Positions 15,401-28,266 of a DNA stretch of 64,000 nucleotides are shown one piece after another (the first letter of the stretch is position 1; every line of letters starts with the position of its first letter). The notes beneath the pieces were generated by a model, which made no database searches, had not been told where the DNA came from, and saw nothing but the letters and a program-made list of their open reading frames with translations. The DNA comes from Membranipora membranacea (Eukaryota; Bryozoa; Gymnolaemata; Cheilostomatida; Membraniporidae), in contig OU612067.1 in the NCBI GenBank assembly GCA_914767715.1, positions 2,480,001-2,544,000 of the forward strand, in the 5' to 3' direction. The translations under genes and the position numbers were made by a program.

Positions 15401-18400
15401 TGGTGGTTGATGGTGTGGTGGTAAAAAAAGTGCATTGTGAAATCTCTCTTGGCCATCCGACTGGTAAAAATACTGTGCTTGTGCTCTGTGTATACAAACA
15501 AAGTCTCTACTGTAGTATAACAACCTACAATGCTGCAAAATCAATACTTGTACAGAGATATGCACCATAATAAATGCTGATGGAATGCTTACGAAAAATT
15601 CTTTACATCTGTTTTCTGTACTAATAAATTGATGAGCCTAAAATAGTCTTAGAAAAACATGATAATGCTGAAAAGATTTGCTGAATTTCCCGATTGATTT
15701 TGCAGATTTTTTGTAGTCAATCAAGTAATAGAGTGAAACGGTAATTGGAATCTAGGTACTCTTGGATTTCTTTCAATAAGGGGATAGCTGGTAAAACTCA
15801 CTACTGGCCCTAATTCTGAGGAAGGGGTACAAACCCTTAATACAGGGTATGGGGGCCGAATTATTATACTGGCAGTTAATCAATGTTCTTGTGGTTGTGC
15901 AGCAACATGATGGAAGTTTAATTCGTTGGCAAAATTGAACAACTATTAGTATGGCTTCCTAGACTTTTTGTGGGCAATAATCATAATAATAATTGGTATT
16001 AAAAAAATCGGGTTTTCATTCAATTTTTGTTTATAAAATAAAATATGCCTAAAAAAAATCATACCAGCTCATAAAAGTCTTTAGAATTTATGACAGAAAA
16101 GCCTATTTCGCAAAAACAGACAGTTAGAAAAGTAGGATCAGCCACTTGACAAGCTCAATATTAACCAAAAAACGTAAATCTGAAACAGGACGGAGAGGAG
16201 ATAAGTGAGAATATATCTGAAACCTAACTGGCTGAATAACTGATCAAATCTCATCAGTGCAAAACCAGTATAAATAATAATCAACGATCAGCAGGCTTTA
16301 GATGTGTTATTATAAACAGCTGATTTTCGTTGTTTTATTTTCGGACTGTGTGATTCAAAGATATGAAACAGTTAATCTCCCTCCATCAGACACTTGCTCT
16401 TTATGGACAAAGTGTGTGATTTTATCTGATTCCCACCCAACACTATGAGATATGGTCTCTTGGTTTACTCGGTGGCTAATTTAGCTGCTGGCACCACCTC
16501 CCCTTGTGCTTCTGTGCATTTTTGTGGCCTTGTATTGTTTATTCATTGTTATCACAAATCTAACGGCATTAGAATTTAAACAACCCCTGGAATTTGATGG
16601 CAGCAGAAAGTTTACTGGTTTGACAAAACTTAGCAAAAAAAAGCATCAAAATGTCTGGTCGGGTTGAAATTGTTCTTTTATCAGGCGGGCGAATGAGAAA
16701 GTTGCACTTACAGCCTGATGGAGTGATTGTACCTCTCTGAAGGGTTATATTATTTTTGTTGTGTTGTCAGTGGTATGAATATGGACGGCGTATTGATTAG
16801 TTCAGCTTTTCATGTTTGACGTAAGCAAGTCAAAGTAAAAATAAGTTTTATGGTGAAACGGCATCTTAGATTCGAGTGATTTGGCAAACTCCATTTTGGT
16901 TTCCTGTCTCATAATCATAAGGAAACAGAAATAATAGTCTGTCCTGGCTCCTTTCCTGCTCAGTGTCAGGATGAGGTTTTTTGTGTCGATGAAAAGAGGT
17001 TTGTTCTTCTTCCAATTATTTTAATGTGTCGCTTGAAGATCCGGGTTTGTCTCCTGGTTTGTCTCCTGGTTTGTCTCCTGGTTTGTCTCCTGGTTAGCTC
17101 CCTCATCAAAAACACCCTCAGCGATGAGCCTGATTTTTTTTATTATGAGAAAAATAAAATAAAAAGCGTGAAAAGTAATAAGATTTAATGGATGCTTTCT
17201 TATAAATAAACTGGATTTTAATCTCTACTAGCTATCACCTATTAAGAAGATCTTGATTCAATTCCATCATTTATTTTCACGTCACATTCAGGGTTAAAAA
17301 ATATAATAAATAAAAATACACAACATCAAAAATTTATTTCTGGCTCAATATTGTAACCGGTTCAATCAAAGTCTGCTAGAAGTGTGTTCACGGTTTTTCA
17401 ATTCACAGAAAAAACTTGCAAATTAAATGTAGAATAAATAAAGGCCTAATAAAGCTGATATAAATATAAGCATGACGTTATCTGTATGATTTGTTACAGG
17501 AGAATTACGTGGAGTATTCTCGTACAGGAGCTGTGATAAAAGGTCAGGAGAAAGCAGTGGCTAAATCTCGTTATGAGGAAGATGTACTTTTCAATAACCA
17601 TACGGTAAGTAGTATATATCACCTGTGTAACAAGCATACGGTAAATATATACCCCCTGTGTAACAAGCACGTAGTATAAGTGGGGCTTTAAAGAATTGAT
17701 ACATATATTGAGCTCAAAAAGTATCACTGTACTGATAAAGGTATACAGACTTAGCACTAGTTTAAAAGTATCACTGTACTGATAAAGGTATACAGACTTA
17801 GCACTAGTTTAAAAGTATCACTGTACTGATAAAGGTATACAGACTTAGCACTAGTTTAAAAGTATCACTGTACTGATAAAGGTATACAGACTTAGCACTA
17901 GTTTAAAAGTATCACTGTACTGATAAAGGTATACAGACTTAGCACTAGTTTAAAAGTATCACTGTACTGATAAAGGTATACAGACTTAGCACTAGTTTAA
18001 AAGTAAAAGTAAAGTAAATATTGCAACACAAATATCCAATCTTATTACTAACTATTTAGATTTGATAATTGTCTAAAAATGACTTAATGACTAGAAATAC
18101 TAGTACTAGAAATGGTCACTAATAGCATATTGTTATTTATTTTAAATGAAAGATGGAGATAGACACAATATGATAATAATGTACCAGCATATAAATACAG
18201 TAAACTTTCAGTAATAATCGTATAGTAATAACAGTAATAACAGTAATAACAGTAATAACAGGTAACGATGACTATTAATGTAGTACGATGACAAAACTAT
18301 GTGTTATGTATGATACAATCCTCACTGAGGTAAGATGGTTTGTTGGGTTTATAGAAAGAAAGATAAACATAGCAGTGAGCTGTTTCTTTTTGTGAAACCT

Positions 18401-21400
18401 GATACCTGCCTGTGCTATTATAATAATGCAAGACTTCTGAAAATAGTCCAGATTTTTGTTCTTATGTTATCGCTACCATTATAATCATATTATCGGGAAT
18501 CTGGATTTGGGTAGGCTGACAACAATACCTTATAGATAGGAGCTGAAGCTAAGCTATCAGTGATACAAGTTTAATGTGTACAATCATCATGACTCACGTC
18601 TCTCCAGTTTATACCTGTTTTTACATACCTCTTATATCTGTTTTACCTGTAATATCGGTGACACCTGTTATATCTGTTTTACCTGTTATGCCTGGTATAT
18701 CTGTTATGATGTAATACCTGGTGGAGACCCATTGTCCAGGTTTACCAAAGACAGGAAAATTTACCTTGAAATACTTGAAACGGTAAAAATTTAGAAGAAT
18801 AATAACTGAAAGCTTCCTGGGAAGTGGCTAGCTGAGGTAATGGGATAATTGTGGTGGTTAACTAATGTAAACATAGCAATTAGTGTGATAGTCAAAAAAT
18901 ACCATATACCTGTCTGACTTTTACTAAATCATGAGTTACCACCTATTAGAGGCACGTTCTCGGCTGTTCGGCTGTCTCCTTGTATTAGATGGCCGTTTTA
19001 TCAGCGCTGGTGTGATTCAATCAATCTCAGATTGTGCTGATCAGAGATATTCCTGGTTGCCGAGCAAGTGGTTGATGTCAAAGGCACGACAAAATAAACA
19101 AATAAACGATAAGCATCTAAAATGTGCTGTGCGGAATCCTCAGCTCCCACTCTCTGTGCCTGGTTAAGTTTGCGTAGTTTCTGAGAAATAGATTATTTCT
19201 ACTCTCTGGTCCAAACATAACCAGCCATAAATAGCTCCTTATTAAATTACTATGATACGTCAATCGGCTTCTTTAACATGAACAATTATGGTAATAAAAT
19301 AAAATCCTGATATCCATTTTCTTATTGTATATAGAGTGAAATAGCTGAAAAATAATATATTGTACTGAATGTTTTGTAGGCTGTATGGGGATCTTATTGG
19401 AATGCTGGACACTGGGGGTATAAATGCTGTTACTCGACTATAAAAGAGTCGTACTGTACGGGAGAGAAAGGCAGAGAAGCTGCCTCCATAGAGCAGGTAG
19501 GATTCCGACCACCTCCATGTCTTCGTGAGAAGGTAGTTTACATCAAATCCGATATATCCTGTATTTTTGCGGTGGCACTAAAAATGTGAAATCTTAATGA
19601 AGAAGTGAGTCAAATTACACAATGGGAAAACTTTTTTATTTGTGCAGCGCCTCCATCGGAAAGTCATTTCGAGTAATGCCTTATAAATTATCAGTTTTAA
19701 AAATAATTATCATTAAGTCGTGAAGCGTGCCACAATATCCACTATTGGATCAATCCAGTTACAGATTATTAATTAATTAATTACATCCAGTCTCAAGTTT
19801 CACAATTATCCCCTACAGATATATATCAGGGAAGAAGTGTGCCGAGTGAAAGTAACGCTGAACTCCGAGTTCACTCTAGATTTTTACTCAGCCGATAATT
19901 TTAAAGAGAAATATATTTGAGTATAAGCGCCTTTAATTTTAGTATGAAAACAAAGACTGCAATAGACTAACTCAGTCTGGGAAAGACAGGTGAAAAAAGC
20001 ACAGTGCTCATCATTGGGTCATTTTTTAATCACGATTGGGCTGTCGTTTAGAAAATAATCAGGAGCAGTGATGACTTCCACGGCTGTGTATTTTTATTCT
20101 GTGGTCAAATTCCATACTCTACCCACTCAAAGATGTGATGAGCATTTTACGTAAAACAAAGCTAAGCCTCTGTGCCATACAAGAGGAACCTTCGTCAAAC
20201 AGGACCTTGAGCCAGATGTGAGATATTGCTGTAAGACCAGATTTAGAAGCTTCTGAATCGTGGTAACATGCTGTACACGAGATTGATTGTGTTTGACACC
20301 TGGAAGTATGTTGTATGATATAATCCCTCTTTTGTTTAAAGTGTCATGACTTGCATTATATTCCAGTGATTATTAACAATTATAACGCATGAGGAAATAC
20401 ACATTTTTGGGGTTACCATCATGAGATTTCAAATTAAGTTATGATTCCTACAAAAAAGAAAGATATTATGATTAAGATAACAACAACTAGATACTTCCAT
20501 ATCATTCACCAAGCCTCCAGATTATTGAAGAAGGAGTACCAAACATGGAGAAAAGTCCAGTCATTCCTTTTGTATTAGAAAATATTCAATCACAGGTTTA
20601 AAAAAAACGAAGTTGAATTGCTCTTAAACAGTAACAAGTCAACATAAAGTAAATCTGTATCCATCTATTCTAACAGGCATCAGCCTCCCAGATGTTAGGT
20701 ACAGACGGAGGAGATAACAAACAAAGTGAGGGAGACAACTCTGACAGTGAAAAGGAACCTGAGAAGTCCCTCATGCAGGTAAACAATAATATATATGTTT
20801 GAAGACCTGCCTTCAGCCATCTATACTCTATATAATATAATAATTGTTAGTTTGAAGCCTTGAATCGTTGTGGAAAGTCAATGTTTGATCTGAAGCTAAA
20901 TTGAGGAATGAGTTAACACTATATCACACTCTCCTGATGATGTGACATGATGATCGAATTATAAATCTCTACTCATAATGATCATCACTGTGTTCAAAGT
21001 CTCCAAACAAATATTTTTAATTTTTTTTTAATTTCCAAGTTTTTGCCTGGTGATATCAAGGGCAGTGCAAAGCTCAAATAATAATAATAATTTCTCTTAT
21101 CTGTCAATGGTTATAAATACACTAGCTACCCTTCAATATTAAACTAGTAAATAATGTTGGAAATGGTGTCATATTTGTGAATTAGCCATTTCCTCCCCAC
21201 GTCAGAGAGGCTCATTATGTCCTATCATTATAGGGTTTATCAGCAGAAAGAAAGCCCCACTGTGACGTCGGTGTCAAGAGAATAATCAAATGATGGGTCA
21301 AAATTACATTTGTTGGCAATATTCCTACGCTTTCTTTGTCATTTAATTTTAGCATGTCAGAAGTCTGCTAGAGTTTCTATCTGGCGCTGGTAGTATGTTT

Positions 21401-24400
21401 ATTATGGTGGCACCTGTCATGATGAAATGCTAATCCATCTCTGTATGACTTTGTCTTCTTGTAGCAACACATGGAAAAACTCGAAAAGAAACGGGCCAAA
21501 AACAAAAGGAAGAAGAAAAGTAAGAGCAAGAAGAAGAAGAAAAGGCGCAAGGACAGTAGTGACAGCAGTTCTGATTCTGGTTCAGATTCCGACCAATCAG
21601 AAGATGAGGAAGTGAAAAGGGAGAAGAAAATCCAGAAGGTAAATTTATAAACTGCAATAAATATAAGAACAATTGATCAGATGAATTATCAAACTTTCAA
21701 GGTTAGCATAAGGTGTAGACCTACCCTCAGAATGGTTATGATGTCTTAGGGTATCAGTCTAATGAACTCCCTCTAAGGGAAAAGGAGCTCATTGATATGT
21801 CAACCACAAATATCTGACATTGTGACATCATGGTATCATAGTATACCAGGTGATGTACAGCATATCCAATGGAGAAGTGATTAGCACTCAAGCAACCAAA
21901 GTGACATATAAACTACCTAGTTCTTCCAACATTTTTTTCTCGGTATATTGAATTGTTCTCTACACTACAAGAGACAAAATTAGAGACTAGTTTCATAATA
22001 TATAGTTAAGTTGCTGGCGGTTTCAAAACTTCCCAATGAATGACCGTTCGTTCGCCCACTCGCCCTGACACCCTGAAGCAGTGACGCTCTAAACCTCAAA
22101 CAGTCAGTAAATGACATGCGTGACGTCTCTACTAGCCCAGCATATTATGATATATAGTATAATAATTTAGGTAAATTCAATAACATTTACCAAATATTGT
22201 ATATATTATGTATTCAACTTGTACACCAGAATTACACAATATGAGATAGTATGTTTGTTCTTGGCAAAAGGCTTATCCTAGAGTGGAAAAAAGTCAGGGA
22301 AGCCACTACTCTCAGGGCTCTGCAGATATATCTTACACTTAAATGTAAGCTTTGTTCAAAAAACAGTGAACTTTTGAAGTTATCCCTTAAAGTGTGGCTG
22401 TAAATACAGCAGATACAAAGTTAGCACGGACTGTTTTACTTTACCGCTGGTATGCAGGGTTCTGTGTCTGAAGACCTTGATAACCAAATTAGGGTGAAAG
22501 CTATCCATCAATATAACGACATAATCCACCGGAGTAATTAAACATCATGTGTACACTGTGTATGCACAGGTGACACAAGGTTCGTTAATCAATAGATATA
22601 GAACAGTGGTACCACGCCTGCTGCGGTATGCCTTAATCTGCTCACCAAAGTATTACATAATGCACCCAAACAAGCCGAACCAATGTGGTAACTGGTAATT
22701 ACCACTAATCCTCCACCAGCCTCTCCACCAGCCTCTCCCGATCAGGAAGATCTGTCCCTGGACCAGGCTTCCTGAAGAGAGTCTGTACCAGGACCGTAAA
22801 GGCCTGTGCAGGTACAAGATAGCATACCACCGTACATCAAACACATTCTGTGTGTGTACTGTATGGTTATATCAAACTTACTGATGTACCCATCAAATTG
22901 GGTCACTGTTCATTTTAAGGAATGAACTTCATAAGTACAAATATCGAAATCTAGTTTGCAATGTTGCAACAGCTGAAATAAAAGGCAGACACAGTAGTTT
23001 GCTGTCTTTTTCGCCAAACATCACAGAAACTTGGGCAGACTTCAGTTCAAAGGTTTTCATAAGCGTACTCAATGACTTTTGGTGGATAAAAAGCATAGCT
23101 GTATAGAAGAAGATTGCAAACCACAGAGGAGTTCGTAGAAACGCCTGTCTTTCCCAATATGGCTGGCTTTGTTAGAAACCGGCAATGCTTGGCCTGCCAA
23201 TAGAGAACCAGAGATGTCCCCAAAGGAATTGACTGCCAATGAAGAAATCGGCAGAAAAATGTCACCAAAGGAAAAGGTTGTCATCTTATTATAAACCCTC
23301 TATTCAAAGTTGACAGTTTTTTAATCATGGTTTAGCTTTGACCACTATTAGGAGCTTCTTGTGGTTTACAGCCATGTCTGTAAGTTTTATCTTCTCGACC
23401 ACTAATCTGGTCTCGAGTTGGATTATGACATTATTAATCTGAGAGCTCATTCTGAAGTATGATGACAGGTGATATTTCCTGTGGGGCGGACATCTTCACA
23501 CTCGTGACCCCAGTTTCCTGAACATCCAACTGCGCGTGAACTCAATATGAGATGCTATGTCTGTACTGATGACAACCCATGAATCCAATAAGGATATTCA
23601 TGGCAGAGACCATGCTATTAGGATAGGATCCGGAGTCTTGATTTCCTTGACAAACTTCTAAATCTTCTTCCTGCTCGAGGAATAGAAGACTGACTTAGAT
23701 GGTAATGCTGTCCATGCGCCTTCCAATATTTAGATGTTTCAAGATCTCTTGTCAATAAATTCCTGCTGCTTTCTGCAAACACTTGGCCTTGGGTATACAG
23801 ACTTACACAGGCATGGCTGCAAGCTGTGAACTAGACACAACTGCCTAAGCCTATCACTTGTCTCCCTATGTACTCTTGGGTGAATGACAAGAGTCGATGT
23901 GTAACACCAAGGAGTTGGAGACAACTTATTCGTATCACCTACAGGGTAATCCATACCCTATAACAAAGAGACCGCAAACACTTTTCTGCTATAGTCGAAC
24001 ATCTTATTGTCTCTGATAATGTTTCTTGGTGTTCCGTCTTTCGTTCAAATTTGTGAGAGCTAACCACTTCTGGCATAATCATGGATAATTGCCAAAACTA
24101 ATGATACCTGAGATTTTAAAGTGAAGTTGTGTTCCGTAAATGCAAATTGAAATCATAACAATCATATTTCTGATTTTAATTACCCTTTTTGTCTTGCACT
24201 GAGCTCCCCAATACACTTCAGAGGGTTTGCCCAAAGTTAGCCAGTGGAACACCTGAGTTAGTACATTTTGTGGTTTGGGAGACTTAAAAAACTTTTCACC
24301 CTTGTTGATATTTCTGACTTAGTGAAGGCTCTTTAGTCTACGGAATTAAAGTGTCACCTGTCCACATGGTGATTGATTACCAGACGCCATAAGTGAAACT

Positions 24401-26718
24401 ATTTCATAAATTCTTCGGTTATACTGACAACTGTAAAGTCGACCTATGATTACGCTCAGCATTTGATTACAATTCTTCAATGCTATCCACAGCATACTCT
24501 GTCCCGCGAGGGATTGTTCGAATTAGTAGTGGTGGATGTGGGAAGGCTGTTGCTTGTATCATGTTGTACCACCACCATTAGCCATGAGTGGGCCTCTGTT
24601 ACAATAACATCTCATCAATAATACCAGTTAATCTCTCGGAATTATTCACTAATCATTGTTCTCTAATCCGATATGGATATCAATTCCTATACCCAGTCAG
24701 TCAACTTAGATGAGAATTTGTGACAAATATATCAGAGGTTCCCATGTTCAATACTCCATATGTGTGAAGAAATAGCTTCGTCACGATTAAATATGCAAAT
24801 CCAACTTTCTGATCTACTTTTCACTTCACGTATTGCCATTTATTGATTTATATGATAATTGGTGAGCGGCTGACAATATTCTCTAATGATTCAACTGGAT
24901 AAGCATGCATAAACTCCACCAAGGCCAGAGAATCTTCTGCTCATCTTGGTTAAGTGTCAAATTATGCTCATAGCAAAGATTAAGAACTAATATTTGGCAC
25001 ATGAAATCATGTCTCAGTAGAAGAAACTGGGCTTAGTCAAAGTCTCTTCATACAAACCTTCCAAAAATGAACACCACTCTATGTACGGTGATACATAGAG
25101 CGAATTCTTTTGATCCTCAAATGACCTTGCCCAAAATAATACTTGGGAATTATATTTAGAAAGATGTAGGGTGTGCCGAACTGAAGTCCACCTATCAAAC
25201 GTCGGCTAACACCCCAGTGTAAAGTCCATATGGATGTGAACTGATGTATCATCATCTGATACCTGGCCTGTATGTGGGCACCGAAGGTTCAAACCAAGCC
25301 ATCAATAGTTCCGTCAGTGATAGGTCGACATAATTCACATTTTTGTATCTTACATGCATCTAAAATATGTTTTGATAGGAAAAATATATATAACTAGACA
25401 GACCTGTATATTGTATCTAAAATGTGTATGTGTATACAATCTTTAAATGGAATGTAAAGGGAACAGGTTTTTGGTATCATTCTAGAGCATGGCAGCCTCC
25501 TGAATTGTTTTACCCTAAAACCATCTTACCTCCAACAATGTAAAACTCTCTATAATATCCAATGTATCCTTAGACTCTAATTACTTTTCTTTCTTTTTTT
25601 ATTGGCATTATTTTCATTCTATGAGAATATTTTATACAAAATCAGCCACCAAGAAAAACAAAACAAAGTGAAAAAAAATTCAATCAAGATGACCACCATC
25701 TCTCAGGGATATAATGGAGTGTAATGGGTAAAATTTCCTCTGGAATTGCAAAGAAAACTCAATATAATAAAAAAAGTAGTTGCATTTAGTAATGTGATTT
25801 CAAGAAAACAAAATATATAATATGGAAATACATTCTAGTTTTGTACCATATGATTACAGTACGCTAAGAAAATTTTTCCATACCTGATTATACTCATTTC
25901 TTTATACAGATTTAACTGTTCTGTGAATGGTTTTCAGTGGTGTGAGTTGTGTGGGAAGCAAAAAGTTTCCACCTCCAGAGTAAATTTTTATTGAAGCTTC
26001 TCATCTTAATCAGGGCATATTTTTGGTGGACATTAAGTAACTTAAAAATTAAGATAGAATACGATCTACATGTCTTCATCGATAATTGACTCAAAGTTCA
26101 TTTTGCAGCTGTGTCTTGAAGTGGGTTAAAACCTCATACAATAGACGATGATTGAAAGTTTACTTTGGACAGGGGAAAAAATGCCAATAATTGTGGTTAC
26201 ACAAATTGCGCATGGTTATGCAATAAGAAAAAATTCAGTGAATAAATTTGTTTTAGCTTGGTATTTGAATAGTCGTAGGCCCACATTTAGGCCCGACTTG
26301 TATAAAAATCGTTGAGTTGCGGTGAGCGATAATATTCAAAATATACTCCAGGAAATTGACAATTAATTAAAGATGAGACAACCAGAAACCAAAAAATAAA
26401 AATCATGTGTGAAAATTATACACAGACAATACTGTTATGTAGGTTAAAGAGATGCCGGAACCAGAATCGCTTAAGTACACAGAGTGACAGGGGAATCAGT
26501 CAGATACAAGCACATGTTTAATTTATCAATGTCGTAATTTGTAGTTTATGCGCAAACAAGAGCTGGAAGAAAAGCGTAACGATATGCTGATGTCGATTGA
26601 TGAGAGAAAGAGACCATTTAACTCTATGGTGGATACCAGCGAGCCAACCGAGGAAGAGATGGAGGCTTACAGACGACGTATGAAACTAGCAGAGGACCCC
26701 ATGAGCAAATTCTTTTAA
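446..26718 (+). CDS. SLU7: Pre-mRNA-splicing factor SLU7 (13 coding exons, 601 aa)
   Basis: SLU7 is a nuclear spliceosome protein that acts at the second catalytic step and helps choose the 3' splice site. Coding exons are 446-624, 1037-1268, 1521-1641, 2024-2139, 2459-2584, 6306-6406, 9162-9223, 10422-10618, 17500-17604, 19380-19496, 20677-20778, 21465-21638 and 26545-26718. Every junction is GT-AG and the phases join into one frame of 602 codons. Visible family features are the [10 protein letters not shown] block (residues 61-70), a CCHC zinc knuckle with Cys122, Cys125, His130 and Cys135 ([14 protein letters not shown]), [40 protein letters not shown] and the C-terminal [23 protein letters not shown] region. 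Residues 487-544 are a Lys/Arg-rich then Ser/Asp-rich tract typical of the family's nuclear-targeting tail. Human SLU7 is about 586 aa, so this copy looks complete. The ATG at 446 is the first in its exon and is followed by the acidic and basic N-terminal region expected of SLU7. Confidence 0.96.
2585..6305 (+). other. SLU7 intron after coding exon 5 (3.7 kb)
   Basis: Long AT-rich intron between two well-supported coding exons. It holds only short reading frames on both strands, with no recognisable motif and no splice-flanked conserved block. I see no mobile element boundary in it. Confidence 0.7.
6407..9161 (+). other. SLU7 intron after coding exon 6 (2.75 kb)
   Basis: Noncoding intron. 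A perfect 31 bp palindrome lies at 6552-6582. A minus-strand reading frame of 63 codons at 8836-9027 is somewhat GC-richer than its surroundings but matches no family I recognise. Nothing else is supported. Confidence 0.6.
6552..6582. repeat. Perfect 31 bp palindrome
   Basis: Two 15 bp arms (AATGGTTAGAATCCA and its exact reverse complement) flank a single central C. It could extrude as a hairpin in DNA or in the SLU7 pre-mRNA. No gene or transposon ends are attached to it. Confidence 0.8.
10781..10828. repeat. 15 bp tandem repeat, about 3 copies
   Basis: The unit CTGATCTACACCACC occurs three times in a row, the middle copy with one A-to-G change, and then decays. It is intronic. Confidence 0.85.
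17043..17096. repeat. 12 bp tandem repeat, about 4.5 copies
   Basis: The unit GGTTTGTCTCCT is repeated perfectly in the SLU7 intron, about 400 bp before coding exon 9. Confidence 0.9.
17717..18005. repeat. 47 bp minisatellite, 6 full copies plus a partial one
   Basis: Copies begin at 17717, 17764, 17811, 17858, 17905 and 17952 with an exact 47 bp period; a truncated seventh starts at 17999. Each unit begins AAAAGTATCACTGTACTG and ends ACTTAGCACTAGTTT. The copies are essentially identical, so the array is young or kept uniform. It starts 113 bp downstream of the donor of SLU7 coding exon 9. Confidence 0.95.
18224..18260. repeat. 9 bp tandem repeat (AGTAATAAC)
   Basis: About four perfect copies of AGTAATAAC in the same SLU7 intron as the 47 bp array. 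Confidence 0.85.
21639..26544 (+). other. Last SLU7 intron (4.9 kb)
   Basis: Intron before the terminal coding exon. The stretch 22.6-25.4 kb looks less AT-rich than the flanks and carries several mid-sized minus-strand reading frames (for example 23047-23284 and 23739-23954). None shows a motif I recognise. It could be an old, decayed insertion, but I see no inverted or direct terminal repeats. Confidence 0.5.
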
Positions 26719-28231
26719 AAGTCAACTGGAAATAATATAAACGAGGCTTAAATGATTTAGTGTCGATATTCTAGCATGCCACAAACAAAGTTTTTTTGGT
26801 CTTCAAATTTGCTACCATCTCTACTAGTGGCAGAAAGTCTTTATATTTGCTAATCAGTAAAGACAGTTTCCATCTTACATTACTTGTGTTTTTTTCTCAT
26901 AATTCTAAAAAATTGTTTTAGCAGCATTTTATTCAACTTGTTAACCAGATTGGTATGCTATGAAATGAGTTAAAAAAACTGCATTCTTTATAGAAAAAAG
27001 AACATATCGGATCCATATAGTTACTACTTTTTCTTCTCGACTTTTTCCGTCAAAGTTATCTTGTATTTGATACACCACTCTACCGCTGCCTGCTAGCTGT
27101 ATATAGATGTTTGCTGTGCAGTACACATCCTTTTTTAGTTAAGGATGTTGACAACCTCACCAAACTCACCAAGGGTGATTCCTACAAATGTATAATAGTG
27201 TACCTTATTATTGTAATATAGAAAACATACAAACAGTCCGCAGGTCATTTCGACAGTCAGGATGTGTGCTTTACCATCATATCTAGTTTCCTGGTTAGTT
27301 TCATAGAACGAGGCCATATTTATTTGTTTATACTGAGATTGAAGAGAATCACCAGCCAGTGTTTTATGATATTCATCGTAGCTTGAGGACAATAATTTGC
27401 TAATTCATGATGAATCTTGTATTATTGGCTGTCACAAAACCTGGTTGGCTTCCAAATATGGGAGTGTCCCTCATACTGAAGCCACACAATTCAAAGCCTG
27501 TTCACTATTTTATATCCAGATCTGGTATCCGCTCCAAAACTGCCGAGTGGTACGGTGGCACATTGAACCGGCATGATATCATTGTGTCACTTTAAAATTA
27601 GAATAAATCTTGCTGCGTAGAGGCCTATACTGTCAACTCTTAGAACAAACACTTTGATTTTCTGAAGGGAACGTAATGAATGTGTTATTCTATACAATTA
27701 TTTGATGTCCAAAAATGAGGAAAGAGAATGTTCGATTTTAGTCCAAACCTTTCGCACCCGGACGCTGTCATTGAATATGATCTCATAATACTATATGATT
27801 CGCATCTCTCAGCTTATTTTATTAAAAATGATGTTTACTTAAATTTGGGCAACTTCAAACTCGATTCGATGGGTGTGAAACTTATGTACTATAGTCTTCG
27901 GAATGAAGACCCATATCACCGAGTCTGTTTGCAGATTTTGATTGTCAAACCCGTCGGTTTGCTGGCAGTGGTGTCTCGATGTTGTGGTAAAACATTTTGT
28001 GGTACAAAAGAAGCCTGGTTTTACCTACAAATAGAGAACAGCCACCATAACTTACCTATATTCTGTCATTCTCATTATTCATTCAGTTTTGTTTACAAGT
28101 AATTAATTGCTTTACAGTACAATAAAAACTGACTCGAGGTGAATTATGCATATTTCTTGGGGTGAATCGACCACATGGAAATGGTTGACACTTGCAATAA
28201 ATCAACGATTACAATGCCACAATAGGTAATG

Positions 28232-28266
<35 letters not shown>

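Larger units (their letters stand above)
10619..17499 (+). other. Largest SLU7 intron (6.9 kb)
   Basis: The longest intron of the gene separates the exon ending in KELLLAQT from the exon starting ENYVEYSR. It contains two small tandem arrays (10781-10828 and 17043-17096) and an unexplained 167-codon minus-strand reading frame (15065-15568). I found no nested gene with splice-supported exons and no complete transposon. Confidence 0.65.
17605..19379 (+). other. SLU7 intron after coding exon 9
   Basis: Intron dominated near its 5' side by a 47 bp minisatellite (17717-18005), followed by a short 9 bp array (18224-18260). The rest is AT-rich with no recognisable content. Confidence 0.7.

Noticed and set aside
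17717-18005. CRISPR-like array
   Set aside because: The 47 bp units are contiguous with no unique spacers, and the context is an animal intron.
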